This document shows, in pieces, positions 17,705 through 27,685 of a stretch of DNA of 64,000 nt (position 1 is its first letter; every line of letters begins with the position of its first letter). The position numbers were made by a program, and so were the translations under genes. This DNA comes from Bacteroidota bacterium (GTDB lineage Bacteria > Bacteroidota > Bacteroidia > Cytophagales > Cyclobacteriaceae). The notes below the pieces were generated by a model that was given only the letters and a program-made list of their open reading frames with translations, was not told where the DNA came from and searched no databases. The stretch covers positions 787,935 to 851,934 of the forward strand of contig JAFEAL010000005.1 of the NCBI GenBank assembly GCA_018266435.1. The letters are read 5' to 3'.

Positions 17705-19885
17705 TTATTGATCAACTGTTGGTGAAGAAACCTTTTCAATCTTCTCAATTTTAATTTCAGGTTGCTTCACATCGGCTGTATGCTTCACAGTTGAGATATG
17801 GGGGGCAATAATCAGCGCGACAATGGATGACAACTTGATCAGGATATTCATCGAAGGTCCTGAGGTGTCTTTAAATGGATCGCCCACGGTATCTCCGGTT
17901 ACCGATGCTTTGTGGGGTTCTGATTTTTTGTAATAGGTTTGACCGTTGATTTCCACTCCTTTTTCGAAAGATTTTTTAGCATTGTCCCATGCGCCACCGG
18001 CATTGGACTGAAAAATTCCCATCAACACACCGGATACAGTTATCCCGGCCAACATACCGCCCAATACTTCAGGGCCAAATGTAAATCCTACGATCACCGG
18101 AGTAAGCAATGCAATGGCGCCAGGGGCAATCATCTCACGCAGAGATGCTTTGGTGGATATGGCCACGCATTTTTCATATTCAGGTTTTGCTTTGTATTCC
18201 ATAATGCCCGGAATTTCTCTAAACTGCCTGCGCACTTCGTTTACCATATCCATGGCAGCGCGACCAACCGCAGCAATAGCCAACGAAGAAAATATAAACG
18301 GAATCATTCCTCCAACAAAAAGGCCGGCTAAGACCGGTGCTTTGTAAATATCAATGGCTGTGATACCAGAAACACCAACAAAAGCTGCGAACAATGCCAA
18401 AGAAGTTAATGCGGCTGACGCGATAGCAAATCCTTTCCCGGTGGCAGCGGTTGTATTTCCTACAGCATCCAAATTATCGGTACGATGACGCACTTCTTCG
18501 GGTAGTTGGCTCATCTCGGCAATGCCTCCTGCGTTGTCGGCAATAGGTCCAAACGCATCGATTGCCAACTGCATAGCTGTAGTGGCCATCATACCTGCGG
18601 CTGCAATGGATACTCCGTACAGCCCGGCAAATTCATACGAACCGATAATGCCGGCTGCGAGTACAAGAATGGGGAGCAAGGTAGACTCCATACCTACCGA
18701 AAGACCACCGATGATGTTGGTGGCATGGCCTGTACCTGATTTTTGAACGATTGATTTTACCGGACGCTTGCCCATGGCGGTATAGTATTCGGTAATCATA
18801 CTCATCAGCGTGCCTACAACTAAGCCAATCATGATGGCAATGAATACATCCGTTGAGGTGAAGGCCACACCCCGGTGAGTTAAGTTTTCGGGTAATAAAT
18901 ATTTTACAGCAAAGTACGAGGCAATGGCGGTCATAATGATGGATGACCAATTGCCAATGTTCAAGGCATTTTGCACACTGTCAGTTTCGTTTTTAATGCG
19001 AACAAACCAAGTAGCCACAATCGAGAAAATCAATCCAAGTCCGGCAGTAACCATCGGCAATAGAATAGGGGAGAGACCACCAAAATTATCGGATGAGGCA
19101 ATCTCTTGTCCTAAGACCATGGTTGCCAAAATGGTGGCTACATATGAGCCGAATAAATCTGCGCCCATGCCGGCTACGTCACCTACGTTGTCGCCTACAT
19201 TATCAGCAATGGTGGCAGGGTTGCGCACATCGTCTTCGGGAATTCCGGCTTCAACTTTTCCTACCAGGTCAGCACCCACATCGGCTGCTTTAGTATAAAT
19301 GCCACCGCCTACACGGGCAAATAGAGCAATTGATTCAGCACCCAATGAAAATCCCGCCAGCACTTCAATGGCCCTGCGCATTTCAAGGCCGGTAATGGAT
19401 GCTCCTTCGGGTACGAAGTAATTATAAAATACAATGAACAGCCCTCCTAACCCCAATACGGCAAGCCCGGCTACACCAATGCCCATTACTGACCCACCGG
19501 TAAAAGAAACATTTAGGGCCTTGGCCAGCGAAGTGCGGGCTGCCTGTGTAGTGCGCACATTAGCTTTAGTGGCAATGCGCATACCAATGAAACCGGCAGT
19601 TCCTGAAAGTAATGCACCTATAATAAAGGAGACGGCAATGATGGGGCTTGATTCTTCAATGAGAGTGCCCGACCAGCCCAACACAATTGCTGCAACTAAC
19701 GCAAATACGCCCAAAATCCTCCATTCGGCTTTTAAAAAGGCCATTGCCCCACGGGCAATATAGCCGGCAAGCTCTTGCATTTTTTGCTCGCCAGCATCTT
19801 GACGGGTAACCCACGATGATTTGATAGCAGTAACAATAAGGCCCAGTAGGCCTATGGCAGGAATAGAAAAGAGTACAATGTTCAC
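17705..19885 (-). CDS. hppA: K+-dependent membrane pyrophosphatase, probably H+-translocating
   Basis: This 726-residue integral membrane protein hydrolyses pyrophosphate to pump cations. It has about 16 helices and the family motifs [39 protein letters not shown] and DNAGGIAEM. The [11 protein letters not shown] segment has alanine where K+-independent enzymes have lysine, so it should need K+. The usual gate glutamate of Na+-pumping enzymes (E246 in Thermotoga) is glycine here (G246), and the plant-type position four residues later is alanine (A250). A glutamate sits instead in the preceding helix (E184, in GAESIALF), as I recall for the Flavobacterium johnsoniae H+-pumping type. Proton transport is thus the better guess. 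A minus-strand TAGTTTTG box lies about 40 bases upstream. Confidence 0.92.
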   Translation of the reverse strand: MNIVLFSIPAIGLLGLIVTAIKSSWVTRQDAGEQKMQELAGYIARGAMAFLKAEWRILGVFALVAAIVLGWSGTLIEESSPIIAVSFIIGALLSGTAGFIGMRIATKANVRTTQAARTSLAKALNVSFTGGSVMGIGVAGLAVLGLGGLFIVFYNYFVPEGASITGLEMRRAIEVLAGFSLGAESIALFARVGGGIYTKAADVGADLVGKVEAGIPEDDVRNPATIADNVGDNVGDVAGMGADLFGSYVATILATMVLGQEIASSDNFGGLSPILLPMVTAGLGLIFSIVATWFVRIKNETDSVQNALNIGNWSSIIMTAIASYFAVKYLLPENLTHRGVAFTSTDVFIAIMIGLVVGTLMSMITEYYTAMGKRPVKSIVQKSGTGHATNIIGGLSVGMESTLLPILVLAAGIIGSYEFAGLYGVSIAAAGMMATTAMQLAIDAFGPIADNAGGIAEMSQLPEEVRHRTDNLDAVGNTTAATGKGFAIASAALTSLALFAAFVGVSGITAIDIYKAPVLAGLFVGGMIPFIFSSLAIAAVGRAAMDMVNEVRRQFREIPGIMEYKAKPEYEKCVAISTKASLREMIAPGAIALLTPVIVGFTFGPEVLGGMLAGITVSGVLMGIFQSNAGGAWDNAKKSFEKGVEINGQTYYKKSEPHKASVTGDTVGDPFKDTSGPSMNILIKLSSIVALIIAPHISTVKHTADVKQPEIKIEKIEKVSSPTVDQ

Positions 19886-19926
19886 AGCGTTAGAGTTTAA
19901 GTTTTATAGTTCTAAAAAAGTGGCTG

Positions 19927-19934
19927 CAAAACTA
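19927..19934 (-). promoter_or_regulatory. -7 box before hppA
   Basis: TAGTTTTG on the minus strand (19934-19927) matches the -7 consensus and lies about 40 bases before the hppA ATG. A well-spaced TTG is not visible. Confidence 0.4.
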
Positions 19935-19966
19935 ACCAAAATAGCTAAAAAGAGAGGTGTGGAAGC

Positions 19967-19998
19967 AAAAAAAACCAGCGAGTTAGAATGACCGCTGG
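19967..19998 (-). terminator. Terminator-like hairpin with no gene upstream
   Basis: On the minus strand, CCAGCG and CGCTGG (19998-19993 and 19980-19975) pair perfectly and are followed by eight Ts. This is a terminator shape just upstream of the hppA promoter. No recognisable minus-strand gene lies to its right before the permease array. It may shield hppA from antisense transcription. Confidence 0.5.
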
Positions 19999-20183
19999 CG
20001 GACAGTTTAGTTCATTTTCGTTCTCGGTGATGAAAGTATAACCTCATTTTGGCTCTGTTTATTCATTTTTTGTTATGGCATTGGAATTGGGTATTGGGCG
20101 TTGGTTGCTGGTAACCGGATATCGGCCAAAACTCAGAACCCATAACCAATTTTTGAATCTTGAATTTTAACTATTGAATCAAC

Positions 20184-22598
20184 ATGCTCCGCAACTACCT
20201 CATCACCGCCCTGCGCAATTTATGGCGAACGAAAAGCACCACTGTCATTAACATTTCAGGCCTCATGCTAGGCATAGCGGCCAGCCTAATTTTATTTCTG
20301 CTCATTAGGCACCATAGCAATTTCGATAGGTTTCATACCAAGGCCGACCGTATTTACCGCATCGTAACCGAAGCAGACGGCAACTACGGAAAAGATTATT
20401 ATGCCGGTGTGCCACCTGTATTGCCCGAGGCTTTTAAAAATGATTTTCCCGAAGCGGAAGAAGTTACGTTCACATCATATCGGGGAGCCGGTGGAATGAT
20501 TTCTATTCCGCAGAAAGACGGTTCGTTTAAAAAATTTGGTGATGACAATGGTATTGTTTTTACACAACCTAGTTTTTTTAAAATTTTTGATCGCAAAATA
20601 TTGATAGGAAAAGCTAACAATAACTTAGAAAACCCCAACGAAGCAGTCATTTCAAAAAAAGCAGCATTAAAATATTTTAGCAAAACAGATGTGCTAAACG
20701 AGGTTGTTACATTTGACCACAAAGATTACAAAGTAGTTGCCGTAGCGGAAGATTATCCTAATAATACTGATTTTCCGTTTGATGTCATGCTCTCTTACAT
20801 CACCATAAAAAAAGAAAAAGATCAAAGCCAGTGGGGCGGCATCTGGAGCGATGAGCAGTGCTACTTCTTATTGAAAGCCGATGCCTCAGTTGATGAAATT
20901 GAAAGACGCTTACCGGCTTTTTATGCTAAGTACCATATAGAAAAAAATACAGATCATAGAGAATACCACGCTCAGCCGCTGGCCGATATCCATCACGACT
21001 CACGATTTGATAATTACAATTACAGCACCATCAGCCACGAGAAGATTACAGCCATGGCGGTGATTGCCATCTTTCTCATTCTCACCGCTTGTATCAATTT
21101 TATTAATTTGGTAACGGCCGAAGCCATTAAGCGCTCGAAAGAAGTGGGTATCAGAAAAGCACTGGGCAGCTCACGCGGGCAATTGATCACTCAGTTTTTA
21201 GGCGAGTCAACCTTGGTTACAGTTCTGTCGGTGTTCATTGCTATTGCGGCCGCACAACTGTCGTTGCCGTGGTTGAATTCTTTTTTAAAAATAAAACTTT
21301 CTATAGACCTGCTGCACAACCCGCAAGCCTTGGCCTTTTTGGTAATTATCACGTTGTTAGTTTCTGTTTTTTCGGGACTTTACCCGGCATTTGTTGTATC
21401 GGGCTTTAAGCCGGTATTTGCCATAAAGAACAAGACGGGTGACAAAAATTCTTCAAGTTACACGTTGCGAAAAACCTTGGTGATTTTACAGTTCGTCATC
21501 TCGCAGTTTTTGATCATTGCTACCCTGGTAATGATTCAGCAGATGAATTTTATCAGCCACAAAGAATTGGGTTTCAATAAAAATGCAATCGTCAATATTC
21601 CTATTCCAGAAAATGCCCGCGAGGGTTTTACAGATGGCACCAGCAAAATGAAAACCTTGCGCGAAGAGGTGTTGAAAATGAAGGGCATTGAGCAAGTGAG
21701 CCTCAACATAGCTCCTCCTTCATCGGGCAGCAATTTTTCAACGTATTTTAATGCCGAAGGAAAGCCCGATCCGTTCCATGTGCAAATCAAAATGGTGGAT
21801 GGCAACTACTTTGATTTATACGGGTTAAAACTACTGGCTGGAAAAATGATACCTGACCTGGATACTGCTCAGGGTTTTATTGTGAATGAAAAACTGGCCC
21901 ACATGTTGGGGCATGCCAATGCCCGCGATGCTATCGGCACTCAAATGAAACAGGGTGGTCGTAATTACTACTTACCCATTGTAGGTATTGTGCAAGACTT
22001 TCACACCATGTCGTTGCACGAGCCGATTGAACCTACCGTTATTCTGAACTCGATCAGGTCTTACGCTAACTTATCGGTAAAAATAAAATTAGGTCAGTTT
22101 GCCGAAACGGTGAAGCAAATTCAAAAAAAATGGGAAGTGTCGTACCCTGAAAATATTTTTTCGTATAAATTTTTAGATGATGAGTTGAAAGAGTTTTATG
22201 AAAGTGAGCAACGTATGTCAACAATGATCACTGTCTTTACATCCATTGCCATTTTCATTGGCTGCCTGGGTTTGTTTGGGTTGGCTACGTTTATGGCCAA
22301 TAACAAAACCAAAGAAGTGGGCGTGCGTAAGGTGATGGGGGCATCGGTGGAAAGTATTGTGCTCTTGTTTTCAAAAGAGTATGTAAAACTGATTTTGATA
22401 GGCTTTGTTATTGCCTCACCGCTGGTTGGGTATGTAATGAACCAATGGCTGAGCACGTTCACATATCGCATTCAGATGGGTGGATGGGTGTTTATCTCCG
22501 GGTTGGGCCTCACATTTCTTATTGCCATGCTTACGGTGGGGTACCGTTCTGTGAGGGCAGCGTTGGCAAATCCGGTAAATAGTTTACGCAGCGAGTGA
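20184..22598 (+). CDS. FtsX/MacB-type ABC transporter permease, array copy 1
   Basis: This 804-residue protein is the first of six tandem paralogues. The shared plan is one N-terminal helix (about 18-42), a periplasmic MacB-like domain, and a first FtsX block of three helices (about 285-405). A fourth helix (about 430-450), a second periplasmic domain and a last FtsX block (about 680-795) follow. Marker motifs are NYLITALRNL at the N-terminus, CINFINLVTAEAIKRSKEVG after the first block helix, and KTKEVGVRKVMGAS in the last. Such permeases need a separate ATPase to drive mechanotransmission or export; none is in this array. The C-terminus NPVNSLRSE is the family ending. Confidence 0.9.
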   Translation: MLRNYLITALRNLWRTKSTTVINISGLMLGIAASLILFLLIRHHSNFDRFHTKADRIYRIVTEADGNYGKDYYAGVPPVLPEAFKNDFPEAEEVTFTSYRGAGGMISIPQKDGSFKKFGDDNGIVFTQPSFFKIFDRKILIGKANNNLENPNEAVISKKAALKYFSKTDVLNEVVTFDHKDYKVVAVAEDYPNNTDFPFDVMLSYITIKKEKDQSQWGGIWSDEQCYFLLKADASVDEIERRLPAFYAKYHIEKNTDHREYHAQPLADIHHDSRFDNYNYSTISHEKITAMAVIAIFLILTACINFINLVTAEAIKRSKEVGIRKALGSSRGQLITQFLGESTLVTVLSVFIAIAAAQLSLPWLNSFLKIKLSIDLLHNPQALAFLVIITLLVSVFSGLYPAFVVSGFKPVFAIKNKTGDKNSSSYTLRKTLVILQFVISQFLIIATLVMIQQMNFISHKELGFNKNAIVNIPIPENAREGFTDGTSKMKTLREEVLKMKGIEQVSLNIAPPSSGSNFSTYFNAEGKPDPFHVQIKMVDGNYFDLYGLKLLAGKMIPDLDTAQGFIVNEKLAHMLGHANARDAIGTQMKQGGRNYYLPIVGIVQDFHTMSLHEPIEPTVILNSIRSYANLSVKIKLGQFAETVKQIQKKWEVSYPENIFSYKFLDDELKEFYESEQRMSTMITVFTSIAIFIGCLGLFGLATFMANNKTKEVGVRKVMGASVESIVLLFSKEYVKLILIGFVIASPLVGYVMNQWLSTFTYRIQMGGWVFISGLGLTFLIAMLTVGYRSVRAALANPVNSLRSE

Positions 22599-22686
22599 TG
22601 TTGATGTGATAATTCAGTGATCTGATCATTTGAAAATGGAAAACAATTCATTCTATATCCTGACTTCTGCTACTAACTGCTAAACC

Positions 22687-25056
22687 ATGCTACGCAATTA
22701 CATCAAAATAGCCCTTCGAAGTTTGTTGAAAAACAGATTGTACTCTTTCATCAATGTTGGCGGTCTGGCGGTAGGTATTGCCTCGAGCATGCTCATTTTT
22801 TTGTGGGTAGCTGATGAGTACTCGTTTGAGCGCTTTAACGAAAACTACGACCATATTTATAAGTTATACCAAAGCCAACAGTGGGCTCAGGGCACCAGCG
22901 CAAACACGGCCATGCCTTATAAACTTAAAGACCTGGTTAAAGACCGGGTGAAAGAAGTGAAATACGTTGCCCTGACTAACTGGGGCGAAGGCAACACGCT
23001 GCAAGTAGGAGAGAAGCGATTGAATAAACTGGGGATGAGTGTGAGTGAAGATTTCTTAAAGATATTCAGCTTCAACCTGGTAGCGGGTGATCTTAACACA
23101 GTTCTGAATGATCCCAACTCAATGGTGATCACACAGTCCACGGCCAAAGCACTTTTCGGTGAAAAAGACCCCATGGGTCAGTATATCAAAGTCGATAATG
23201 ACCGTGAATTAAAAGTAACGGGTGTGATTGAAGATGTGCGATCGAAAAGAACCGAGTTTAAATTTGATTATTTGTTTCCATACGCTTACTATGAGGCTAC
23301 CCAGCCGTGGGTAAGATTTTCAAAAGACAGTTGGGATAACAACTTTGTGCAGGTGTATGTATTACTTCAGCCCGAAGCAACGGAAGCGGATGTGAATACC
23401 GGTATCCAAAATTTTATAAAAGACAATAACCCCAAGGCACCAACAGCTAAATTATTTTTACACCCCATGAGCAAGTGGAGGCTCTATTCCAATTTTGAAA
23501 ACGGAAAAAATACGGGTGGGATGATTGAGTATGTCAGGCTGTTTACAGCCATTGCTGTTTTTGTATTGCTCATTTCATGCATCAATTTTATGAACTTAGC
23601 CACGGCTCGCAGCGAAAGCCGAGCACGCGAAGTGGGTATTCGCAAAAGCATTGGATCGCGCAGAAAAGAACTGGTTATGCAGTTTTTAGGAGAATCTGTT
23701 CTCACCTCATTGATAGCATTTTTGTTGGCATTGGTGCTGGTTGAGCTGGCACTGCCACTCTACAACTCATTGGTGGAAAAAAATATCCATATCAACTATT
23801 CCAATCCCTGGCTTTGGGCGGCATCATTCGGACTGATTGTCCTTACCGGGATTTTCTCGGGCAGTTACCCTGCGTTTTATCTTTCAGGATTTCAACCGGT
23901 AAAGGTTTTGAAAGGAAAGTTGAATGTAGGCAAAGGAGCCACCACTCCCCGTCAGGTGCTAGTTGTGTTACAGTTTGCGTTTTCCATCTTTCTCATTACA
24001 GGCACGATTGTGATTTACCAGCAGATACAACATGCGAAAAATAGAGACATGGGCTACAACCGGGAAAACCTCATACAAATCTGGACTAACCAGGAAATAG
24101 AAACCCGGTTTCAAACTATTCGCGAAGAACTCGAGCGAACCGGTGTGGTAAAATCAATGTGTAAAAGTAACAGCCCGGTTACTTCAGTTTTTTCCAACAA
24201 CGAAATCAAATGGCCGGGTATGCCCACCGAAAACCGGGTGTCGTTTGCCACCATTGCCACAGAATATGATTACATCCAAACGTTGGGAGCTAAAATACTT
24301 GAAGGGCGCGATTTTTCGCGCGACTTCAAAAGCGACTCATCGGCCTGCATAGTAAATCAGGCTGCTATTGACCTGATGGCAATGAAAGACCCGATCGGAA
24401 AAAAACTCACATTTAATAAAAAAGATTTTGAAATAGTAGGAGTCATTTCAAACATTGTCATGGACTCACCTTTTAAACCGGTAGAGGCAATGATCTTGAT
24501 CTTTGAGCCGACCTGGAGCAGTACAGTTACCATTCGCCTCAACCCAACCAACGACATGAAAGCTTCGCTCGACAAAGTAGAGCGGGTATTTAAAAAACTG
24601 AATCCCAATTATCCGTTTGAATTTCGTTTTGCCGATGTGGATTTTCAACGAAAATTTTCTGTGATCAACCTTACCGCCCGGCTGGCCTGGCTATTTGCCT
24701 CTCTGGCCATTGCCATTACCTGCCTGGGTTTGTTTGGGTTAGCTGCCTTTACAGCCGAGCAACGCACCAAAGAAATTGGCATACGCAAAGTGATGGGAGC
24801 TTCTGTTTTCAATCTGGTAAAATTGATTTCAAAAGATTTTTCAAGGTTGGTGATTTTTGCTTTTCTTATTTCATCGCCCATTGCGTGGTGGTTTTTAAAT
24901 AATTTTTTACAACGTTACCAATACCGCATTGAGGTGGCGTGGTGGGTGTTGCTGGCCGTGGGTTTGTTTGCTTTGATTCTCGCCTTAGTTATTGTGAGTG
25001 TGCAAGCGTTGAAAGCTGCCGTGATGAATCCCGTGGAGAGTTTGAGAAGTGAATAA
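22687..25056 (+). CDS. FtsX/MacB-type ABC transporter permease, array copy 2
   Basis: This 789-residue paralogue has the same eight-helix, two-FtsX-block plan. It begins MLRNYIKIALRSLLKNRLYS, has CINFMNLATARSESRAREVG in the first block and QRTKEIGIRKVMGAS in the second, and ends NPVESLRSE. Its first periplasmic domain is distinct from the neighbours (QWAQGTSANTAMPYK), which suggests different partners or substrates. It follows copy 1 after an 88-base spacer that shares sequence blocks with the next spacer, evidence for duplication of gene plus spacer. Confidence 0.9.
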   Translation: MLRNYIKIALRSLLKNRLYSFINVGGLAVGIASSMLIFLWVADEYSFERFNENYDHIYKLYQSQQWAQGTSANTAMPYKLKDLVKDRVKEVKYVALTNWGEGNTLQVGEKRLNKLGMSVSEDFLKIFSFNLVAGDLNTVLNDPNSMVITQSTAKALFGEKDPMGQYIKVDNDRELKVTGVIEDVRSKRTEFKFDYLFPYAYYEATQPWVRFSKDSWDNNFVQVYVLLQPEATEADVNTGIQNFIKDNNPKAPTAKLFLHPMSKWRLYSNFENGKNTGGMIEYVRLFTAIAVFVLLISCINFMNLATARSESRAREVGIRKSIGSRRKELVMQFLGESVLTSLIAFLLALVLVELALPLYNSLVEKNIHINYSNPWLWAASFGLIVLTGIFSGSYPAFYLSGFQPVKVLKGKLNVGKGATTPRQVLVVLQFAFSIFLITGTIVIYQQIQHAKNRDMGYNRENLIQIWTNQEIETRFQTIREELERTGVVKSMCKSNSPVTSVFSNNEIKWPGMPTENRVSFATIATEYDYIQTLGAKILEGRDFSRDFKSDSSACIVNQAAIDLMAMKDPIGKKLTFNKKDFEIVGVISNIVMDSPFKPVEAMILIFEPTWSSTVTIRLNPTNDMKASLDKVERVFKKLNPNYPFEFRFADVDFQRKFSVINLTARLAWLFASLAIAITCLGLFGLAAFTAEQRTKEIGIRKVMGASVFNLVKLISKDFSRLVIFAFLISSPIAWWFLNNFLQRYQYRIEVAWWVLLAVGLFALILALVIVSVQALKAAVMNPVESLRSE

Positions 25057-25167
25057 TTTGATAACTCGATGATTTGAAAATTTTAAGATGAAGACTAATT
25101 CATTCGATATTCTAAGTTATGTATTCAGCTACTAAACATGATTGCTTAATGCCTAAATGCTAAAACT

Positions 25168-27594
25168 ATGCTGACCAACTACTTCAAAATTGCCTTGCGA
25201 AATTTGATTCGCAATAAAACGTATTCAGTCATCAACATTTTAGGGTTGGCTTTAGGGGTGGCGTGCTGCCTGTTATTGTCGCTCTATGTGGTAGATGAGC
25301 TGAGCTATGATAAACACCATGTACGGTCAGAAGATTTGTATCGCATCATTACAACTTTTCAATCAGAGATGGCCGGCCATAAGCGCAGCTCTACTGCTTC
25401 TCCGCCTATTGCCATGGCAATGAAAGATGAGATACCTGAAGTGGAAAGCGCAGTACGTGTATTGAGCCCTCCGGATATAACATTTAGTTTATTTAAGTAT
25501 GGCGATAATATTTTTTATGAAACCAATGGGTTTATTGCCGACTCCACATTGTTTGATGTATTTACGTATGAGTTGATAGAGGGCAACCCTCAAAAAGCAC
25601 TTACCCAAGTCAACACGGTAGTTCTATCTGAAAAATTAGCAAGAAAGCTTTTTGGCAATGAGCCTGCTCTTGATAAACTTGTGTCGATCAGTATGAATGG
25701 CACACCTCTGGATTACAAAGTAACCGGTGTGTTTCTTCAAAACCACAACAGTCATATCAACTCCAGTTTTTTTATATCCATGATGAGCCAGGGCTGGGGC
25801 GAGTACGTTCGTGGTGAAGGAGCGAAACATTGGGCCGGAAACAACTTTGTTCCTTCTTACTTAAAGTTAGTTCATGGACATAACAAAGTCGAGGTAGAAA
25901 AAAAGATGAATCAAGTATTGCTAAAGCACGGTGAAGCAGCTATGAAAGCACTGGGGTTGCATAAAACACTTTCATTAGAGCCGGTAAGAGATATTTACTT
26001 AAAATCGGATGTAGGGAAAAGCCCAAGAATAACCTACCTGTATGTGGTAGCTTCTATTGCTGCCTTTATATTGTTGATAGCCTGCATCAATTTTATGAAC
26101 CTGGCCACGGCCAAGGCTACCAAGCGCTCAGCCGAAATAGGCATTCGCAAAACGATGGGTGCGTTTCGCTCATCTTTGATTACTCAGTTATTAGGTGAGG
26201 CCATGCTTATCGTTACATTTTCCATTCTAATAGGCATAGTACTTGTACAATTAGGGCTCCCGTTGTTTAATCAACTCACAGGGAAACACATTTCTTTCAC
26301 CAGCGAGAATATACCTTACTTTATAGTAGCGGCAATTCTTCTGACCATGCTAACAGGAATAATAGCCGGAAGCTACCCGGCATTTTATCTGTCATCCTTT
26401 CAGCCGGCCCAAGTGTTGAAAGGAAAACTAAGTATCGGCAACTCGGCCGGAAGGTTGCGGCAGGGCTTAGTGGTGTTTCAGTTTATGATAGCCATTGTGC
26501 TTGTGTGCGGAATTATTGCGATCACGAATCAGTTGAAATACATGCAAGAAAAAAACCTTGGATTTAATTTTCAGGCAAAAATCGTTCTGCCGCTGCGCAC
26601 AGATGAGGTGCACAAGAAATACGATGCGTTGAAAAAAGAAATTGAAAACATCGGAAATGTCAAGGCTGTATCTGGCACCTCGTATATACCCGGTACAACC
26701 ATCTTCAGTGACATGATGTTTTATTCTGACGGAGGAAATATGGATAAAGCCGTTGATATCAGGCGTAGCCGGGTCGATGCCGGCTACATCGAGCTCTTTG
26801 ATATTAAACTAATTGCCGGTCGCACGTTTACCGACAATAGAGCTACAGAAAGCTTGGCTAAATTAATTCTTAACAGAACTGCAGCTACAAAACTGGGCTT
26901 TGCTCCGGATAAAATTGTGGGCCAAAATCTTCATTTCGACTGGGAAGGAAATAAATATGATTTCACTGTGATTGGAGTTATGGAAGATTTTCATCAGAAC
27001 TCATTGCACGAAGAAATCACGCCCACTCTTTTTGAAATGGCAGATAGCACTAAACGGTTTGATTACCTGGTAGCTTCGGTTTCTACAACCGATTTGGATC
27101 ATACAATTGCCTCCATTGAAAAAATATGGAAGTCAGAAATTATCAGTACACCCTTTGAGTATTCTTTTCTTGACCAGAGTTTGCAAAAATTATATGACGA
27201 AGACCATAGGTTTTCGGGTATTGTAACAGGCTTTGCATTCATCGCAATGATTATTTGTTGCCTGGGGTTATACGGTCTTTCATCATACATGACCGAAAGA
27301 AGAAATAAAGAAATAGGCATACGCAAGGTGATGGGCGCAAGCGTGCGCCAGATTGTAGCCATGATGTCAACCGAGTTTGTCAGGTTAGTGTTGATCGCCT
27401 TTGTCATTGCCGTGCCGGTGGCGTGGTATGGCATGAATAAGTGGCTCGAAGGTTTTGCTTACCGCGTTTCGGTCAGTTGGTTAGTATTTGCACTTGCCGG
27501 CATTGCAGCGTTAGCGATTGCCCTCATTACCGTCAGCTTTGAATCAATCCGGTCAGCCACAAACAACCCGGTGGATAGTTTAAGAAGTGAGTGA
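25168..27594 (+). CDS. FtsX/MacB-type ABC transporter permease, array copy 3
   Basis: This 808-residue paralogue starts MLTNYFKIALRNLIRNKTYS and ends NPVDSLRSE. The first FtsX block has CINFMNLATAKATKRSAEIG, like copy 2, and the last block has RRNKEIGIRKVMGAS. A periplasmic segment around residues 60-280 separates the first helix from the first block and differs from the other copies. The gene sits 111 bases after copy 2. I see no frameshift or lost motif, so all six copies appear able to make full-length protein. Confidence 0.9.
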   Translation: MLTNYFKIALRNLIRNKTYSVINILGLALGVACCLLLSLYVVDELSYDKHHVRSEDLYRIITTFQSEMAGHKRSSTASPPIAMAMKDEIPEVESAVRVLSPPDITFSLFKYGDNIFYETNGFIADSTLFDVFTYELIEGNPQKALTQVNTVVLSEKLARKLFGNEPALDKLVSISMNGTPLDYKVTGVFLQNHNSHINSSFFISMMSQGWGEYVRGEGAKHWAGNNFVPSYLKLVHGHNKVEVEKKMNQVLLKHGEAAMKALGLHKTLSLEPVRDIYLKSDVGKSPRITYLYVVASIAAFILLIACINFMNLATAKATKRSAEIGIRKTMGAFRSSLITQLLGEAMLIVTFSILIGIVLVQLGLPLFNQLTGKHISFTSENIPYFIVAAILLTMLTGIIAGSYPAFYLSSFQPAQVLKGKLSIGNSAGRLRQGLVVFQFMIAIVLVCGIIAITNQLKYMQEKNLGFNFQAKIVLPLRTDEVHKKYDALKKEIENIGNVKAVSGTSYIPGTTIFSDMMFYSDGGNMDKAVDIRRSRVDAGYIELFDIKLIAGRTFTDNRATESLAKLILNRTAATKLGFAPDKIVGQNLHFDWEGNKYDFTVIGVMEDFHQNSLHEEITPTLFEMADSTKRFDYLVASVSTTDLDHTIASIEKIWKSEIISTPFEYSFLDQSLQKLYDEDHRFSGIVTGFAFIAMIICCLGLYGLSSYMTERRNKEIGIRKVMGASVRQIVAMMSTEFVRLVLIAFVIAVPVAWYGMNKWLEGFAYRVSVSWLVFALAGIAALAIALITVSFESIRSATNNPVDSLRSE

Positions 27595-27685
27595 GTAGAT
27601 AATTCGATGATTAGAAAAATGAAACATTTTATACCGGCAACAAGAATTCCGCACTTAATTTTTTGAATTATAAATTTTGAATGAT

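Noticed and set aside
27677-27685. TTG start for permease copy 4
   Set aside because: The ATG at 27686 gives the same N-terminal layout as the other copies.
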